64,000 nt of DNA from an uncultured Oscillospiraceae bacterium (GCA_949283785.1 CASDTR010000008.1:1-64000), one strand, 5' to 3'; counted from the first letter of the stretch, positions 53,228-63,040 are shown. Made by a program: numbers and translations. The notes: a model not told the origin generated them from the sequence alone.

Positions 53228-55189
53228 TTATTTGCCTCTTCTGAGCTTTTCGATTCTGTCACGCAGATAAGCGGCGTGCTCGAATTCCAAAATCTTCGCC
53301 GCAGCTTTCATTTCGGCTGTCAGGCGCACAATGAGCGCTTCCCGCTCTTTGCGGCTCAATTTGCTGTCGGGCTTTGCGCCGTCGGAGGACTTGGAGGTGA
53401 TTTCGATTATATCCCTTACATCCTTCTTTATGGTCTGAGGGGTGATCGAATGTTCCTCATTATACTTCATCTGCTTTTCGCGGCGGCGGAAGGTCTCTTT
53501 TATGGCCGCCTCCATGGAGGGCGTGACGCTGTCGGCATACATGATTACCTCGCCCTCGGCGTTTCTCGCCGCTCGTCCCACGGTCTGGATGAGTGAGGTC
53601 TCGGAACGCAGGAAACCTTCCTTATCTGCGTCAAGGATTATAACCAGGGATACCTCGGGAATGTCCAGACCTTCGCGAAGGAGGTTTATTCCCACAAGCA
53701 CGTCGAATTCGCCCAGCCTCAAATCGCGGATTATCTCCATTCGCTCTATGGTATCAACGTCATGGTGCATATATCGCACCTTTATTCCGAGATTTTCAAG
53801 ATAGTCCGTCAAATCCTCCGCCATTTTCTTTGTAAGGGTGGTTATGAGTACCCTCTCCTGCTTCTGAGTCCTCAGATTTATCTGGGAGATTATGTCGTCT
53901 ATCTGTCCCTCAGTGGGCTTTACTATAATTTCAGGGTCGAGAAGTCCAGTGGGCCTGATGACCTGTTCTGCAATACGGCGGCTCCTCTCCCGCTCAAAGG
54001 GACCGGGTGTGGCGCTGACGAAAATCTTCTGACCCACCTTTTTGTAAAACTCATCAAAGGTAAGCGGTCTGTTGTCGAAAGCCGACGGAAGACGGAAGCC
54101 GAATTCCACAAGTGTCTCCTTCCTCGAGCGGTCGCCGCCGTACATGGCTCTCACCTGCGGCAAAGTGACGTGGGACTCGTCCACAAACAAGACAAAGTCC
54201 TCAGGAAAGTAATCGAGCAGCGTGCAGGGAGCCGCTCCGGGAGCTCTGCCCGACATAACTCTCGAATAGTTTTCTATTCCCTTGCAGAAGCCTGTTTCAC
54301 GGAGCATCTCCATATCGTAGGTGGTGCGCTGCCTTATGCGCTGTGCTTCAAGAAGCTTTCCCTTGCTCTCGAACTCACGGCACCGCTCCTCCATTTCCTC
54401 GTTGATCTCTTCAATGGCCTTTTCCATTTTTTCCCCTGACACAACATAGTGGGACGCGGGATAGATAGCCACATGGGACAATACGCCCTTCACCTCTCCC
54501 GTAAGGGCTTTTATTTCGCTTATCCTTTCGATTTCGTCTCCGAAAAATTCCACCCTTACAGCGTTTTCGTTTGAATAAACGGGGAATATTTCCACTACGT
54601 CTCCGCGGACACGGAATTTATTACGGATGAAATTTATGTCGTTGCGCTCATACTGGATGTCCACAAGCTTTTCTATGAGCTCGTCGCGACTCTTCGCCAT
54701 TCCGGGGCGCAGGGATATGACCATGCTGCGGTAATCTATGGGGTCTCCGAGACTGTAAATACATGAAACGCTGGCGACGATTATAACATCCCGCCTCTCC
54801 GACAGGGCAGATGTTGCCGAGTGCCTGAGTTTATCGATCTCATCGTTTATGGCGGAGTCCTTTTCTATATAGGTATCCGTTGTGGGAATATATGCCTCGG
54901 GCTGATAGTAATCGTAATATGACACGAAATATTCCACAGCGTTTTCCGGGAAAAACTCACGGAATTCAGAGCACAGCTGGGCGGCGAGGGTCTTGTTGTG
55001 GGCGAGGACAAGGGTGGGACGGTTTACCTCGGCGATTATATTTGCCATGGTGAAGGTCTTGCCCGAACCCGTCACGCCTAAAAGGGTCTGTTCCTTAAAA
55101 CCGCGGTTAAGACCGTCCACCAGCTGTGAAATAGCCTCGGGCTGGTCGCCCATGGGTTTATATGGGGCAACAAGCTTGAATTTATCCAT
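53228..55189 (-). CDS. uvrB: excinuclease ABC subunit B
   Basis: The product is the helicase-like subunit that verifies damage and loads UvrC. The 653 residues include Walker A GVTGSGKT near residue 37, the beta-hairpin [12 protein letters not shown], motif [11 protein letters not shown], helicase motif VGRAARN, and a C-terminal UVR domain ([21 protein letters not shown]) that binds UvrC. The start is [16 protein letters not shown] with GAGGAG ahead. It follows radC by 14 bases as an operon. No LexA box was seen upstream of radC. Confidence 0.97.
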   Translation of the reverse strand: MDKFKLVAPYKPMGDQPEAISQLVDGLNRGFKEQTLLGVTGSGKTFTMANIIAEVNRPTLVLAHNKTLAAQLCSEFREFFPENAVEYFVSYYDYYQPEAYIPTTDTYIEKDSAINDEIDKLRHSATSALSERRDVIIVASVSCIYSLGDPIDYRSMVISLRPGMAKSRDELIEKLVDIQYERNDINFIRNKFRVRGDVVEIFPVYSNENAVRVEFFGDEIERISEIKALTGEVKGVLSHVAIYPASHYVVSGEKMEKAIEEINEEMEERCREFESKGKLLEAQRIRQRTTYDMEMLRETGFCKGIENYSRVMSGRAPGAAPCTLLDYFPEDFVLFVDESHVTLPQVRAMYGGDRSRKETLVEFGFRLPSAFDNRPLTFDEFYKKVGQKIFVSATPGPFERERSRRIAEQVIRPTGLLDPEIIVKPTEGQIDDIISQINLRTQKQERVLITTLTKKMAEDLTDYLENLGIKVRYMHHDVDTIERMEIIRDLRLGEFDVLVGINLLREGLDIPEVSLVIILDADKEGFLRSETSLIQTVGRAARNAEGEVIMYADSVTPSMEAAIKETFRRREKQMKYNEEHSITPQTIKKDVRDIIEITSKSSDGAKPDSKLSRKEREALIVRLTAEMKAAAKILEFEHAAYLRDRIEKLRRGK

Positions 55190-55203
55190 AAATTTCTCTC
55201 CTC

Positions 55204-55884
55204 TCACTGGAATACGGGCGCAAATTTGGCGCTTGACGCCATGGAACACCAATCGCTTCCCGCAACTATGATGTGGTCAGTAAGCTTCACGTCTATGCTG
55301 TTAAAAAGAGACGCCAACGTCAATGTAATTTCCACATCCTCCTTTGAAGGCGCAGGCACTCCGTTGGGATGATTATGGGCGATAACTACCGAGGAGGCGT
55401 TGCTTCTTATGACTATCTCCACCAGATTCCTGCGGTTTATTTCTCCCATATTTACCGAGCCTTCGGCCACAATGCAGCAGTTTTTCACGGCGCACTTGTT
55501 ATCGAGACACAAAAGCACCACGTTTTCCTTGGTTTTCCCCACAAAATAGGGCAGCAGATAGGCCGCTGCCTTTTCGGGCGTGTCAAGAATTTTGATATTT
55601 TCCTGCTTGTCCTTTAAATATACTCTCGTGATTTCGGGAATGAGATGCAGAAAGGACGCGGTGCGCTCGCCGACTCCCTGAACCTGCATAAGCTCCTCAA
55701 CGGGAGCCTCGAGAACCGCCGAAAGAGAGCCGAAGCGTTCTATGAGTCTGTGGGCGGTTTCGTTGGTGTCGCTTCTGGGAATGGTATAAAAGAGAAGCAG
55801 CTCAAGGACGTTGTGGGACTGAAAATTATCGAGTCCGTTTTTCAGAAAATTTTCTCTCAGACGCTTTCTGTGCCCCTCGTGCAT
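55204..55884 (-). CDS. radC: RadC family protein (MPN/JAB domain)
   Basis: The 226-residue product has a helix-hairpin-helix-like N-terminal part ([14 protein letters not shown]) and a JAB1/MPN metalloprotease-fold domain with the zinc motif [15 protein letters not shown] near residue 180. The family was once linked to DNA repair, but its biochemical role is unsettled. Cotranscription with uvrB is a noteworthy context here. GAGGG precedes the ATG. Confidence 0.93.
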   Translation of the reverse strand: MHEGHRKRLRENFLKNGLDNFQSHNVLELLLFYTIPRSDTNETAHRLIERFGSLSAVLEAPVEELMQVQGVGERTASFLHLIPEITRVYLKDKQENIKILDTPEKAAAYLLPYFVGKTKENVVLLCLDNKCAVKNCCIVAEGSVNMGEINRRNLVEIVIRSNASSVVIAHNHPNGVPAPSKEDVEITLTLASLFNSIDVKLTDHIIVAGSDWCSMASSAKFAPVFQ

Positions 55885-55929
55885 TTTTACACTTCCCTCT
55901 TAAATAAAATATTTTGCAATACCATCAGC

Positions 55930-55958
55930 ATTATATATCATTTTGATACTTTTGAAAA
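55930..55958 (-). promoter_or_regulatory. promoter of radC-uvrB
   Basis: On the minus strand TTTTCA (55953-55958) is followed after 17 bases by perfect TATAAT (55930-55935). It lies back to back with a plus-strand TATAAT at 55973-55978, which likely serves the pseudouridine synthase but has only a weak -35 box. Confidence 0.6.
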
Positions 55959-56013
55959 GTGACAAAAGATGATATAATATTTATTCAATATATTTAAGCG
56001 GCAGGAGATAATT

Positions 56014-56982
56014 GTGAAAAGCTTTACCATAGAAAAAAACGACGCGGGACAGCGTCTTGATAAATTCCTCTCCAAGGCGGTGCCTTCCCTTCCGCTGTCG
56101 CTGATGTATAAATACATCAGGACAAAGCGCATAAAGGTAAACCGCAAGCGCGGTGAAATCTCGACGAGGCTGTGTGTGGGAGACGTCATCGACCTTTACA
56201 TCAATGACGAATTTTTTGCGGTTCCCCCAAAAAAATATGATTTCATGACTGCCTCCAAAAGCCTGGACATAATCTATGAGGACGAAAATATAATGCTCCT
56301 TGACAAAAAGGTAGGCATACTTTCCCATCCCAACGAGGGGGAATACGGCGACACCCTCATTTCTAGAGTAAAGCGTTATCTCTACGAAAAGGGAGAATAC
56401 GACCCTGAAAACGAAAATTCCTTTGCTCCCGCCCTCGCCAACAGAATAGACCGAAATACGGGCGGAATAGTCATAGCGGCGAAAAACGCTCAGTCCCTCA
56501 GGATACTCAACCAAAAAATAAAGGACCGCGAGCTTACAAAGCTGTACCTTTGTATAGTCCACGGAAAGCTCCCTAAAAAGGAAGACGTAATAGACGGATA
56601 CCTTTTCAAAGACGAAAAAAAGAATATGGTGTTTATTTCTCCCTCTCCCTCAAAGGGGTCAAAATACATTAAGACCAAATATACGGTTTTAGGACGTAAA
56701 AACGGCCTGAGCCTGCTCGAAATCGATCTGCTCACGGGACGCACACATCAGATAAGGGCTCATATGGCCTCCATAGGTCATCCCCTTTTAGGAGACGGAA
56801 AATACGGCAGGAACAGCTACAACAAGGGCAGCGGCTACAAAAAGCAGGCTCTCTATTCCTACAAGCTTATTTTTAATTTCACCACCCCTGCCGATATACT
56901 CGGATACCTTGACGGCAAAAGCTTTCAGGTGCCTTCCGTGTGGTTTGCGGAAGATTTCAAAAACGGAAAAATAAATTTCTGA
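56014..56982 (+). CDS. RluA/RluD family pseudouridine synthase
   Basis: The 322-residue product has an N-terminal S4 RNA-binding domain (residues 1-65, GQRLDKFLSKAVPSLPLSLMYKYIRTKRIKVN) and a catalytic domain with the active-site aspartate in ANRIDRNTGGIVI (near residue 150; the usual form is HRLDxxTSG). GRTHQIRAHMA is the second conserved motif. It converts uridine to pseudouridine in rRNA or tRNA; which site cannot be told. The start is a GTG preceded by AGGAGA. Confidence 0.93.
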   Translation: MKSFTIEKNDAGQRLDKFLSKAVPSLPLSLMYKYIRTKRIKVNRKRGEISTRLCVGDVIDLYINDEFFAVPPKKYDFMTASKSLDIIYEDENIMLLDKKVGILSHPNEGEYGDTLISRVKRYLYEKGEYDPENENSFAPALANRIDRNTGGIVIAAKNAQSLRILNQKIKDRELTKLYLCIVHGKLPKKEDVIDGYLFKDEKKNMVFISPSPSKGSKYIKTKYTVLGRKNGLSLLEIDLLTGRTHQIRAHMASIGHPLLGDGKYGRNSYNKGSGYKKQALYSYKLIFNFTTPADILGYLDGKSFQVPSVWFAEDFKNGKINF

Positions 56983-57011
56983 GCTAACTTTTTAAAAAAT
57001 TTATATTTGTC

Positions 57012-57040
57012 TTGACCGCACAGCTTTAATGAAGTAAAAT
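57012..57040 (+). promoter_or_regulatory. sigma-A promoter in a 239-base gene gap
   Basis: TTGACC (57012-57017) and TAAAAT (57035-57040) are separated by 17 bases. Initiation near 57047 would produce a 175-base leader for the next gene, or a short RNA ending at the hairpin at 57125-57163. Confidence 0.7.
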
Positions 57041-57046
57041 TGTTAT

Positions 57047-57175
57047 TGTTATTTTTAAATCATACAGTTCAGAACAAGCTTTTGTATTTTATATATAAAA
57101 GTTAATCTTAATAATCTACTTTGGCTTTTGCCGTTTTATTGTTTTGCACTGAAACGGCAAAAGTATTCTTTATTC
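57047..57175 (+). ncRNA. candidate small RNA or long leader
   Basis: The stretch between a near-consensus promoter and a 12-base hairpin has no open frame with a ribosome site. Its length (about 120-130 bases) suits a small RNA or an attenuated leader upstream of the hypothetical gene at 57222. It matches no riboswitch that I recognise. Speculative. Confidence 0.35.
57125..57163 (+). terminator. hairpin in the leader of the hypothetical gene
   Basis: A perfect 12-base stem CTTTTGCCGTTT/AAACGGCAAAAG (57125-57136 with 57152-57163) has a 15-base loop and is followed by TATTCTTTATT. The T run is interrupted, so it could be a weak terminator, an attenuator or a stability element. Confidence 0.55.
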
Positions 57176-57221
57176 AAAAAAACAAGTTTCTATTTTCTCT
57201 AAGCGATCGGGTGTATTTTTA

Positions 57222-57893
57222 ATGAAAAAATTACTGGACTTTGTGCCTGTAGATATAATCCCCTATCCCAAGGGGCTGATTTTTATTCAAAAAATGAATA
57301 TGGAAGACGCCGGGACAAAGCTGCGCATTCTCGGCTGCGACTTCGATAAGCGGGAAATCAGCACGCTCACTAAAAGCGCATATTTCATGAACAAATTCGG
57401 AGACGCTTTCAAGGAAATTTCAGAACAGCTTGCGGATCCCATCGGCTGCTCCGCTGCGGAGCTTTCGGGAAAACGGACAGCGGTTATATATGATAACGGG
57501 GAAGCGGGCATCTTCGACAGAAACGGTAATCTCGTCTGGACGGGAGACCTCATCTACGACGGCGCTCCCGTAAGCTCCTGCGCCGCAGAGGACGCGAATT
57601 TCTGGTGCGTTTCAAGAAAGGGAAACGCCGTTCTCAAATACTCCCCCTCCACAAGGCGCTTTGCCTTCAGACTGGGCTCCAGAGATTCTCTCGCCTTTTT
57701 CGTACCCTACCACGTCTCAAAATACGGCGACGAGCTCTTTGTGTCCTGCCCTGGTCTTAACGCCATAAAAACAATCGATCTTAAAACCTTTGAAGTGGAT
57801 GAGTATTGCAGGTTTAAGGATCCCGTATTTAAATATTTTCAGTTTAAAAACTTTGAAATAGCGCTACTTTCCTCAGGGGTATATGTTCTGTAA
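57222..57893 (+). CDS. hypothetical protein, beta-propeller-like
   Basis: I do not recognise this 223-residue protein. It has no signal peptide or membrane segment. Repeating short strands such as TAVIYDNGEAGIFDRNGNLVWTG, ANFWCVSRKGNAVLKYSPSTRRFAF and ELFVSCPGLNAIKTIDLKTFEVDEY, each near 45 residues apart, resemble blades of an NHL or WD-type propeller, perhaps half a propeller that pairs with itself. GGGTG lies at a fair distance before the ATG. It has its own promoter and terminator, so it is a single-gene unit between rluD-like and rpoD. Function unknown. Confidence 0.7.
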   Translation: MKKLLDFVPVDIIPYPKGLIFIQKMNMEDAGTKLRILGCDFDKREISTLTKSAYFMNKFGDAFKEISEQLADPIGCSAAELSGKRTAVIYDNGEAGIFDRNGNLVWTGDLIYDGAPVSSCAAEDANFWCVSRKGNAVLKYSPSTRRFAFRLGSRDSLAFFVPYHVSKYGDELFVSCPGLNAIKTIDLKTFEVDEYCRFKDPVFKYFQFKNFEIALLSSGVYVL

Positions 57894-57911
57894 ATATAAT
57901 CGAGAAAAACT

Positions 57912-57948
57912 AAGGGGAACTGATAAATTTCAGTTCTCCTTTTTCCTT
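57912..57948 (+). terminator. terminator of the hypothetical gene
   Basis: A 12-base stem (57912-57923 with 57930-57941, core GGAACTGA/TCAGTTCT with one G-T pair), a six-base loop and a T-rich tail follow the stop codon by 18 bases. Confidence 0.8.
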
Positions 57949-58084
57949 TCTCTTTTTGCTTTTTATTTTAAAATGTTTGCCCGCCGTACCATTATCTCAT
58001 TCGGACATATAATGAATATAAAGAATAACTTTTTATCATTTATTCACAACCGAAGCAGACACATAGGACAAAGGGGCGAAAAAA

Positions 58085-58240
58085 ATGATCTCAGCAGTTT
58101 TAATATCCGCAGTACTGTATATTATCTTTCTGATAATTCTTTTTTCAGTAAATTCCGCTTCAAAGGAAAAGGAGCGCTTTATCGACGACCGTCAGCAACT
58201 GGAATTTATAAAACAATACAACAGCCGCAGAAAAAAATAA
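58085..58240 (+). CDS. small membrane protein, 51 residues
   Basis: A short frame opens with an ATG after AAAGGGGCG. It encodes an N-terminal hydrophobic segment (residues 3-22, SAVLISAVLYIIFLIILFS) and a charged, basic tail (SKEKERFIDDRQQ...NSRRKK). This is the layout of a small single-pass membrane peptide with its tail in the cytoplasm. A TATAAT lies upstream at 58008-58013 without a clear -35 box, and a GC-rich terminator follows at 58283-58317. It has the marks of a real gene: ribosome site, good codons, own terminator. Function unknown. Confidence 0.6.
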   Translation: MISAVLISAVLYIIFLIILFSVNSASKEKERFIDDRQQLEFIKQYNSRRKK

Positions 58241-58282
58241 AGAAATCAGAAAAACATTTCAGAAACAAACAATTCAAATGCA

Positions 58283-58317
58283 AATCCGCTCCTTAGCTTA
58301 AAACGACGGAGCGGATT
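58283..58317 (+). terminator. bidirectional terminator between small membrane protein and rpoD
   Basis: A perfect ten-base stem AATCCGCTCC/GGAGCGGATT with a 15-base loop is followed by ATTTTATTTG on the plus strand. On the minus strand it lies 30 bases after the rpoD stop codon and may end that transcript too. Confidence 0.75.
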
Positions 58318-58348
58318 ATTTTATTTGATGAATTTTTAAAGAGTAAAA

Positions 58349-59455
58349 TCAATCGAGGAAATCCCTGAGTCTCTTGCTTCTGCTGGGATGACGGAGCTTG
58401 CGAAGAGCCTTGGCCTCAATCTGCCTGATGCGCTCTCTCGTAACGTTGAAATCCTTGCCTACCTCTTCGAGGGTTCTGGGGTGTCCGTCCTCGAGGCCGA
58501 AACGAAGGGAAAGAACTCTTGCCTCTCTGGGAGTAAGAGTCTTGAGAACCTCTCCCAGCTGCTCTTTGAGAAGAAGCATGGACGCCGCATCTGCGGGAGC
58601 AAGGGCTTCGTCGTCGGGAATGAAGTCTCCCAGATGGCTGTCTTCCTCCTCGCCTATGGGCGTTTCAAGGGATACAGGCTCCTGAGCCACGCGGAGAATC
58701 TCGCGGACTTTATCAACGGGCATATCCAGCTCGGCAGCAATCTCCTCAGCGGTCGGGTCTCTGCCGTTTTTATGGAGAAGCTGGCTGTTCGTCTTTTTGA
58801 CCTTATTGATCGTCTCAACCATATGAACGGGGATTCTTATGGTCCTGGCCTGGTCGGCTATGGCTCTTGTGATAGCCTGTCTTATCCACCATGTGGCGTA
58901 GGTAGAAAATTTGAAGCCCTTTGTATAGTCGAACTTATCGACAGCTTTGATAAGTCCCAAATTTCCCTCCTGAATAAGGTCAAGGAACTGCATTCCTCTG
59001 CCCACATACTTTTTTGCTATACTTACAACAAGACGGAGGTTCGCCTCGGCAAGGCGCTTTTTGGCTGCCTCGTCGTTTTCAGTAATTCTGATAGCAAGCT
59101 CAATTTCCTCCTCGGGAGTGAGCAGCGGCACCGTGCCTATTTCTTTAAGATAAACCTTTACTGGGTCATCCATGGCGAGATTCTTTGTATCAATTGCTAT
59201 GGCTGCATCCTGCTCGGCGCTCTTTGAAGCCGAAGAAGCCTCGTCAAACAGGTCGCCGTCAATGATTCCGTCGCCGAAATCGTCAATTATCTCGATATTC
59301 TGTCCCTCTATCGTATCGTAAAGCTTGTCAAGCTCTTCGATATCCAAATCCATCTCAACAATGGCGGCGTCGATTTCGTTGGTCGTCAAACGGCCGCTCT
59401 GCTTGCCTTTGTCGATAAGGGATTTAACGCTTGGTTTTTTGTCCACATTTTCCAT
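58349..59455 (-). CDS. rpoD: RNA polymerase primary sigma factor
   Basis: The housekeeping sigma-A directs polymerase to the TTGACA/TATAAT promoters seen throughout the window. The 368 residues have a short acidic region 1.1, region 1.2 ([21 protein letters not shown]), regions 2.3-2.4 ([20 protein letters not shown]), region 3, and region 4.2 helix-turn-helix ([27 protein letters not shown]). The length is like Bacillus SigA (about 370). It follows dnaG by 17 bases with AAGGAGA ahead, the conserved macromolecular synthesis order. Confidence 0.98.
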   Translation of the reverse strand: MENVDKKPSVKSLIDKGKQSGRLTTNEIDAAIVEMDLDIEELDKLYDTIEGQNIEIIDDFGDGIIDGDLFDEASSASKSAEQDAAIAIDTKNLAMDDPVKVYLKEIGTVPLLTPEEEIELAIRITENDEAAKKRLAEANLRLVVSIAKKYVGRGMQFLDLIQEGNLGLIKAVDKFDYTKGFKFSTYATWWIRQAITRAIADQARTIRIPVHMVETINKVKKTNSQLLHKNGRDPTAEEIAAELDMPVDKVREILRVAQEPVSLETPIGEEEDSHLGDFIPDDEALAPADAASMLLLKEQLGEVLKTLTPREARVLSLRFGLEDGHPRTLEEVGKDFNVTRERIRQIEAKALRKLRHPSRSKRLRDFLD

Positions 59456-59472
59456 TTTTCTTTCTCCTTACG

Positions 59473-61239
59473 TTATGTATCCTTTGTTTTATTTTGAAAA
59501 AGCTTCAAGAATTCTTCGTCGCTGGCCGCAGCCGGATCAACTTTTATCATATTGGCTTTTTCCCGTCGGATCGTTTTTATGCAATCGCTGCACTCGGCAA
59601 CGGTATTGCTGACTGTAAAAGACATGGTCTGCAAAAGCGCTATTCTGCCCATCTCCTCAGGAGTGAAGGAACCTGAAAAACAGCTGAGCTCTGTAGAGAG
59701 ATTCTGTTTTATTCTGTCCCGCAGAAAAGCAAAAACTCTGGCGTTAAAGGAGGTTATAAATTCCTCCGGCTGTATATCGTCGATTTTTCCGAGAAAATCG
59801 GGGTTTTTCATAATGTTGGCCAAAAGAATATCCTCGGCCTTGGCTCCCAGCGGAGATTTTGCTCTGTCGGGATTTACAGGATCCTTTGAAGACACGGACT
59901 CACGCTGTATCTGCTTAAAATGCGCTTTTTCGCTTTTTCTTCGGTTGGCCCTGTATTTTCTCTCGGCCTCGCGGAGTATCGCATCCTTTGAAATGTTCAG
60001 CTCTCGGGAAAGCCTTGAGGCGTATACCTCCCGCTCTATCCCGTTTGAAATAAGAGACAGCACGTCGGTGGCCTCGTTAAGAAAGCCGACCTTCCCGTCG
60101 TCGGTGGAAGTATCGTATTTATCTCTGGCTTTTAAAATTTTATATTCCGTATCATTTGCGGCGCCTTGAAGCAAAGCTCTGAACCTTTCGGGACCGTGAT
60201 TTTTAATGATCTCATCAGGATCCTTGCCGCCGCTGAGAGACAGCACTCTGATTTTTATTCCCGTTTTCGAGAAGATCTGTATGGCTCTGCCTGCGGCTGT
60301 CTGTCCGGCTGCGTCGTTGTCGTAGGAGAGGATGACCTCATCGGCATATCTTGCTATGATACCCGCCTGTTCCTTCGTAAGAGCTGTTCCGAGACACGCT
60401 ACGGCGTTGGTAAAGCCCGCCTGATGAAGAGCTATTACATCCATATACCCTTCAGCCAAAATCAGCTTTCTCTCGCTGTTTCCGTTTTTGGCAAGGTTGA
60501 GGGCAAAAATTCCCTGCCCCTTTTTGTAAACGAGAGTATCGGAGGTGTTGATGTATTTCGGCTTTGAATCGTCAAGCACACGTCCGCCGAAGGCCACCAC
60601 GTTGCCCCTTATGTCTATAACGGGAAACATCAGCCTGTTGCGGAAATTGTCGTATACGTTTCTTCTGTCGTTCTTCGTGCTCTCGTTGGCAAGGTTAGCC
60701 CATACAAGCTCCTGACGGGAAAAGCCCAAAGAACGCATATGGTCAATAAGCCCGTGCCAGCTGTTCGGAGCAAAGCCCAAACCAAAGGCGACGATCGTCT
60801 TTTTCGTAAGTCCGCGCCGTAAAAGATATTCGAGTGCTTCCCTTCCCTCCTCCGACATAAGGCAGGAGTGGAAATATCTTGCGGCGGCGCGGTTTGCCTC
60901 CAAAATACGCCTTCTCCTGTCGCTCAGTGTCTTATCGTAGCCGCCCTCCTCGGGCATAGTCATGCCAGCCTTATCGGCAAGGGCCTTTACAGCGTCGATA
61001 TAGTCGAGATTTTCTATCTTTCTCAGGAATGTGACCGCATCCCCTCCCGCTCCGCAGCCGAAGCAGTAAAATGACTGGCTTTCGGGATAAACGGTGAAGG
61101 ACGGCGTTTTCTCATTGTGAAAGGGGCACAGCCCCACAAGGGTTTTGCCTCTGCGCTTGAGGACCACATAAGACGAAATCAGGCTTTCTATATCGGTCCT
61201 CATTCTCAGCTCCGATAAAAATTCTTCTCCCAGCGCCAT
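59473..61239 (-). CDS. dnaG: DNA primase
   Basis: The product synthesises RNA primers at the replication fork. The 588 residues have the N-terminal zinc finger (CPFHNEKTPSFTVYPESQSFYCFGCGAGG, residues 38-66), the RNA polymerase core with TOPRIM motifs (LILAEGYMDVIAL and LSYDNDAAG), and a C-terminal helicase-binding domain. It is full length. AAAGGAGG precedes the start. It lies 58 bases after dgt. Confidence 0.97.
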   Translation of the reverse strand: MALGEEFLSELRMRTDIESLISSYVVLKRRGKTLVGLCPFHNEKTPSFTVYPESQSFYCFGCGAGGDAVTFLRKIENLDYIDAVKALADKAGMTMPEEGGYDKTLSDRRRRILEANRAAARYFHSCLMSEEGREALEYLLRRGLTKKTIVAFGLGFAPNSWHGLIDHMRSLGFSRQELVWANLANESTKNDRRNVYDNFRNRLMFPVIDIRGNVVAFGGRVLDDSKPKYINTSDTLVYKKGQGIFALNLAKNGNSERKLILAEGYMDVIALHQAGFTNAVACLGTALTKEQAGIIARYADEVILSYDNDAAGQTAAGRAIQIFSKTGIKIRVLSLSGGKDPDEIIKNHGPERFRALLQGAANDTEYKILKARDKYDTSTDDGKVGFLNEATDVLSLISNGIEREVYASRLSRELNISKDAILREAERKYRANRRKSEKAHFKQIQRESVSSKDPVNPDRAKSPLGAKAEDILLANIMKNPDFLGKIDDIQPEEFITSFNARVFAFLRDRIKQNLSTELSCFSGSFTPEEMGRIALLQTMSFTVSNTVAECSDCIKTIRREKANMIKVDPAAASDEEFLKLFQNKTKDT

Positions 61240-61297
61240 CTTCTCCGCCTCCTTTCGCCCTTAGGATTTTTAAGTTTATTTACATTATTAAATTGAA

Positions 61298-62296
61298 TTA
61301 CAGCATTGTCCATGAATTGGGCACAAAAAGATTGGTATAGGTTTTCACCGCGTAATGGTCCGTCATTCCCGCAATATAGTCGCAGGCCGCCCGTTCGGCG
61401 CCGTCTCTGTCCCTTATATCAGCATATTCGCCCGGCAATGTCTGCGGATTCTCCGTAAAATATTCATAGAGCCTCTTTATCATATCCATGGCCTTGCTCT
61501 CCTCGCTTTTGCACACGGGATTCGTATACACGTTGGCAAACATAAAGGAGTGAAGCTTTTCAAAAGCCATTTCCGTATCCATATCGAGAGTTATGTCTCT
61601 GCCGCTGTTTTCTATGGCAGACATGACGAGAGTGTTTATCCTGTCCGACTTTGAACGTCCCAGCACCTTTAAAATATCTTCCGGTATATCGCTTTCCTTC
61701 ATCACTCCGGCTCTGACGGCGTCCTCTATATCGTGGTTAATATAGGCTATCTTATCTGAAAGCTTTACCACCCTTCCCTCAAGGGTAACAGCCTCCGTGC
61801 CCGTCGTATGGCAGACGATCCCGTTTCTCACTTCATATGTAAGGTTGAGGCCTTTGCCGTTTTTTTCTATAACGTCCACCACTCTCAGGCTTTGACGGTA
61901 ATGCTTGAAACCTTCGGGAAAAATCTCATTGAGAGCCCTCTCTCCTGCATGGCCGAAGGGGGTATGGCCTAAATCATGGCCCAAGGCGATTGCCTCCGTC
62001 AAATCCTCGTTGAGCCTTAATCCCCGCGAAATGGTTCTGGCTATCTGCGAAACCTCAAAGGTATGGGTAAGCCTTGTGCGGTAGTGATCCCCGACGGGAG
62101 AAAGAAACACCTGGGTCTTCTGCTTTAAGCGAAGGAAGGCGTTGCAGTGGATTATCCTGTCCCTGTCCCGCTGATAGGCAGTCCTCACGGGACACTCTTC
62201 CTCTGACCTGTTGCGTCCCTTTGTGTTTTTGCAGAGCATTCCGTAAGGTGAAATGGTTTTTTCCTCAATTTCGAGAGTTTTTTCCCTGACAGTCAT
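61298..62296 (-). CDS. dgt: dGTPase-like HD-domain triphosphohydrolase
   Basis: The product hydrolyses deoxynucleoside triphosphates (dGTP in the founding member) to nucleoside and triphosphate. The 332 residues have the HD metal site: His in TRLTHTFEVSQIAR, His-Asp in ALGHDLGHTPFGHAGE, and Asp in KIAYINHDIEDA. The basic QRDRDRIIHCNAFLRLKQKTQVF opening is typical. I use the ATG at 62296 because GGGGG lies nine bases upstream. In Clostridia this gene regularly precedes dnaG-rpoD, as here. Confidence 0.92.
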   Translation of the reverse strand: MTVREKTLEIEEKTISPYGMLCKNTKGRNRSEEECPVRTAYQRDRDRIIHCNAFLRLKQKTQVFLSPVGDHYRTRLTHTFEVSQIARTISRGLRLNEDLTEAIALGHDLGHTPFGHAGERALNEIFPEGFKHYRQSLRVVDVIEKNGKGLNLTYEVRNGIVCHTTGTEAVTLEGRVVKLSDKIAYINHDIEDAVRAGVMKESDIPEDILKVLGRSKSDRINTLVMSAIENSGRDITLDMDTEMAFEKLHSFMFANVYTNPVCKSEESKAMDMIKRLYEYFTENPQTLPGEYADIRDRDGAERAACDYIAGMTDHYAVKTYTNLFVPNSWTML

Positions 62297-62398
62297 CGCC
62301 TGCATCCCCCCAAAGCCCGTACAATCACAAAAAGCCGCTAAAATTTTCGTGCTCGTTTAATATATACGCAAAAATCGCTTTTTTCCCTTTATTTTATT

Positions 62399-63019
62399 TT
62401 AAAGTCTGCAAAAAATTTTTTCTTTTTCCTCGCAATGAAAGCGTCCGTTGCTCAAATCCACAACGGCTTCGTTAAGCCCCTCAAATTTATCCTCGGAAAT
62501 TCGGAATTTTACAAGGACGTCGCTCGCGAAAACGGTATCCTCGACCACCGCCTCTTTTTCGGGAAGGAGAGCCGCAAGACGTCCGTAAAAATTGTAGTCA
62601 CAGCGGACCTCTCCCAGAGTACACATAGCCATGGTTATTATTTCGCCGCTTTCGAGGGCTATTTTTGAGCCGTGGGAATAGGCTCTGACAAGGCCTCCCG
62701 TTCCCAGAAGGATGCCGCCGAAATATCTCGTCACCACCACCGCCACATCCACAAGGTTTTCTTTGAGTATAACATCCAGCACGGGCATACCCGCCGTACC
62801 CTGGGGCTCTCCGTCGTCGGAATAGCGGCGCAGCTGTCCCTGTCTGAGAGAATAGGCGTATACGTTATGTGTAGCCTCTCGGTGCTGAGCTTTTATCTCG
62901 TTTATAAATTCTACCGCTTCCTCCGGTGTTTTTACGGGACACACATGGCCGACAAACCTTGATTTTTTTACAATAAATTCATCGCTTCCCCTTGAAGCGA
63001 CCGTTTTGTAACTGTCCAT
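62399..63019 (-). CDS. YigZ/IMPACT family protein
   Basis: The 206-residue product belongs to the UPF0029/IMPACT family. The conserved N-terminal domain (residues 1-115) has EFIVKKSRFVGHVCPVKT, THNVYAYSLRQGQLRRYSDDGEPQGTAG and VVTRYFGGILLGTGGLVRAYS. A C-terminal ferredoxin-like DUF1949 domain follows. Links to translation have been proposed for relatives; the reaction is unknown. It follows the rpmE terminator by 20 bases and may depend on read-through or a promoter not seen. Confidence 0.92.
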   Translation of the reverse strand: MDSYKTVASRGSDEFIVKKSRFVGHVCPVKTPEEAVEFINEIKAQHREATHNVYAYSLRQGQLRRYSDDGEPQGTAGMPVLDVILKENLVDVAVVVTRYFGGILLGTGGLVRAYSHGSKIALESGEIITMAMCTLGEVRCDYNFYGRLAALLPEKEAVVEDTVFASDVLVKFRISEDKFEGLNEAVVDLSNGRFHCEEKEKIFCRL

Positions 63020-63040
63020 TTTTCACCGTCCCAAAATAAC

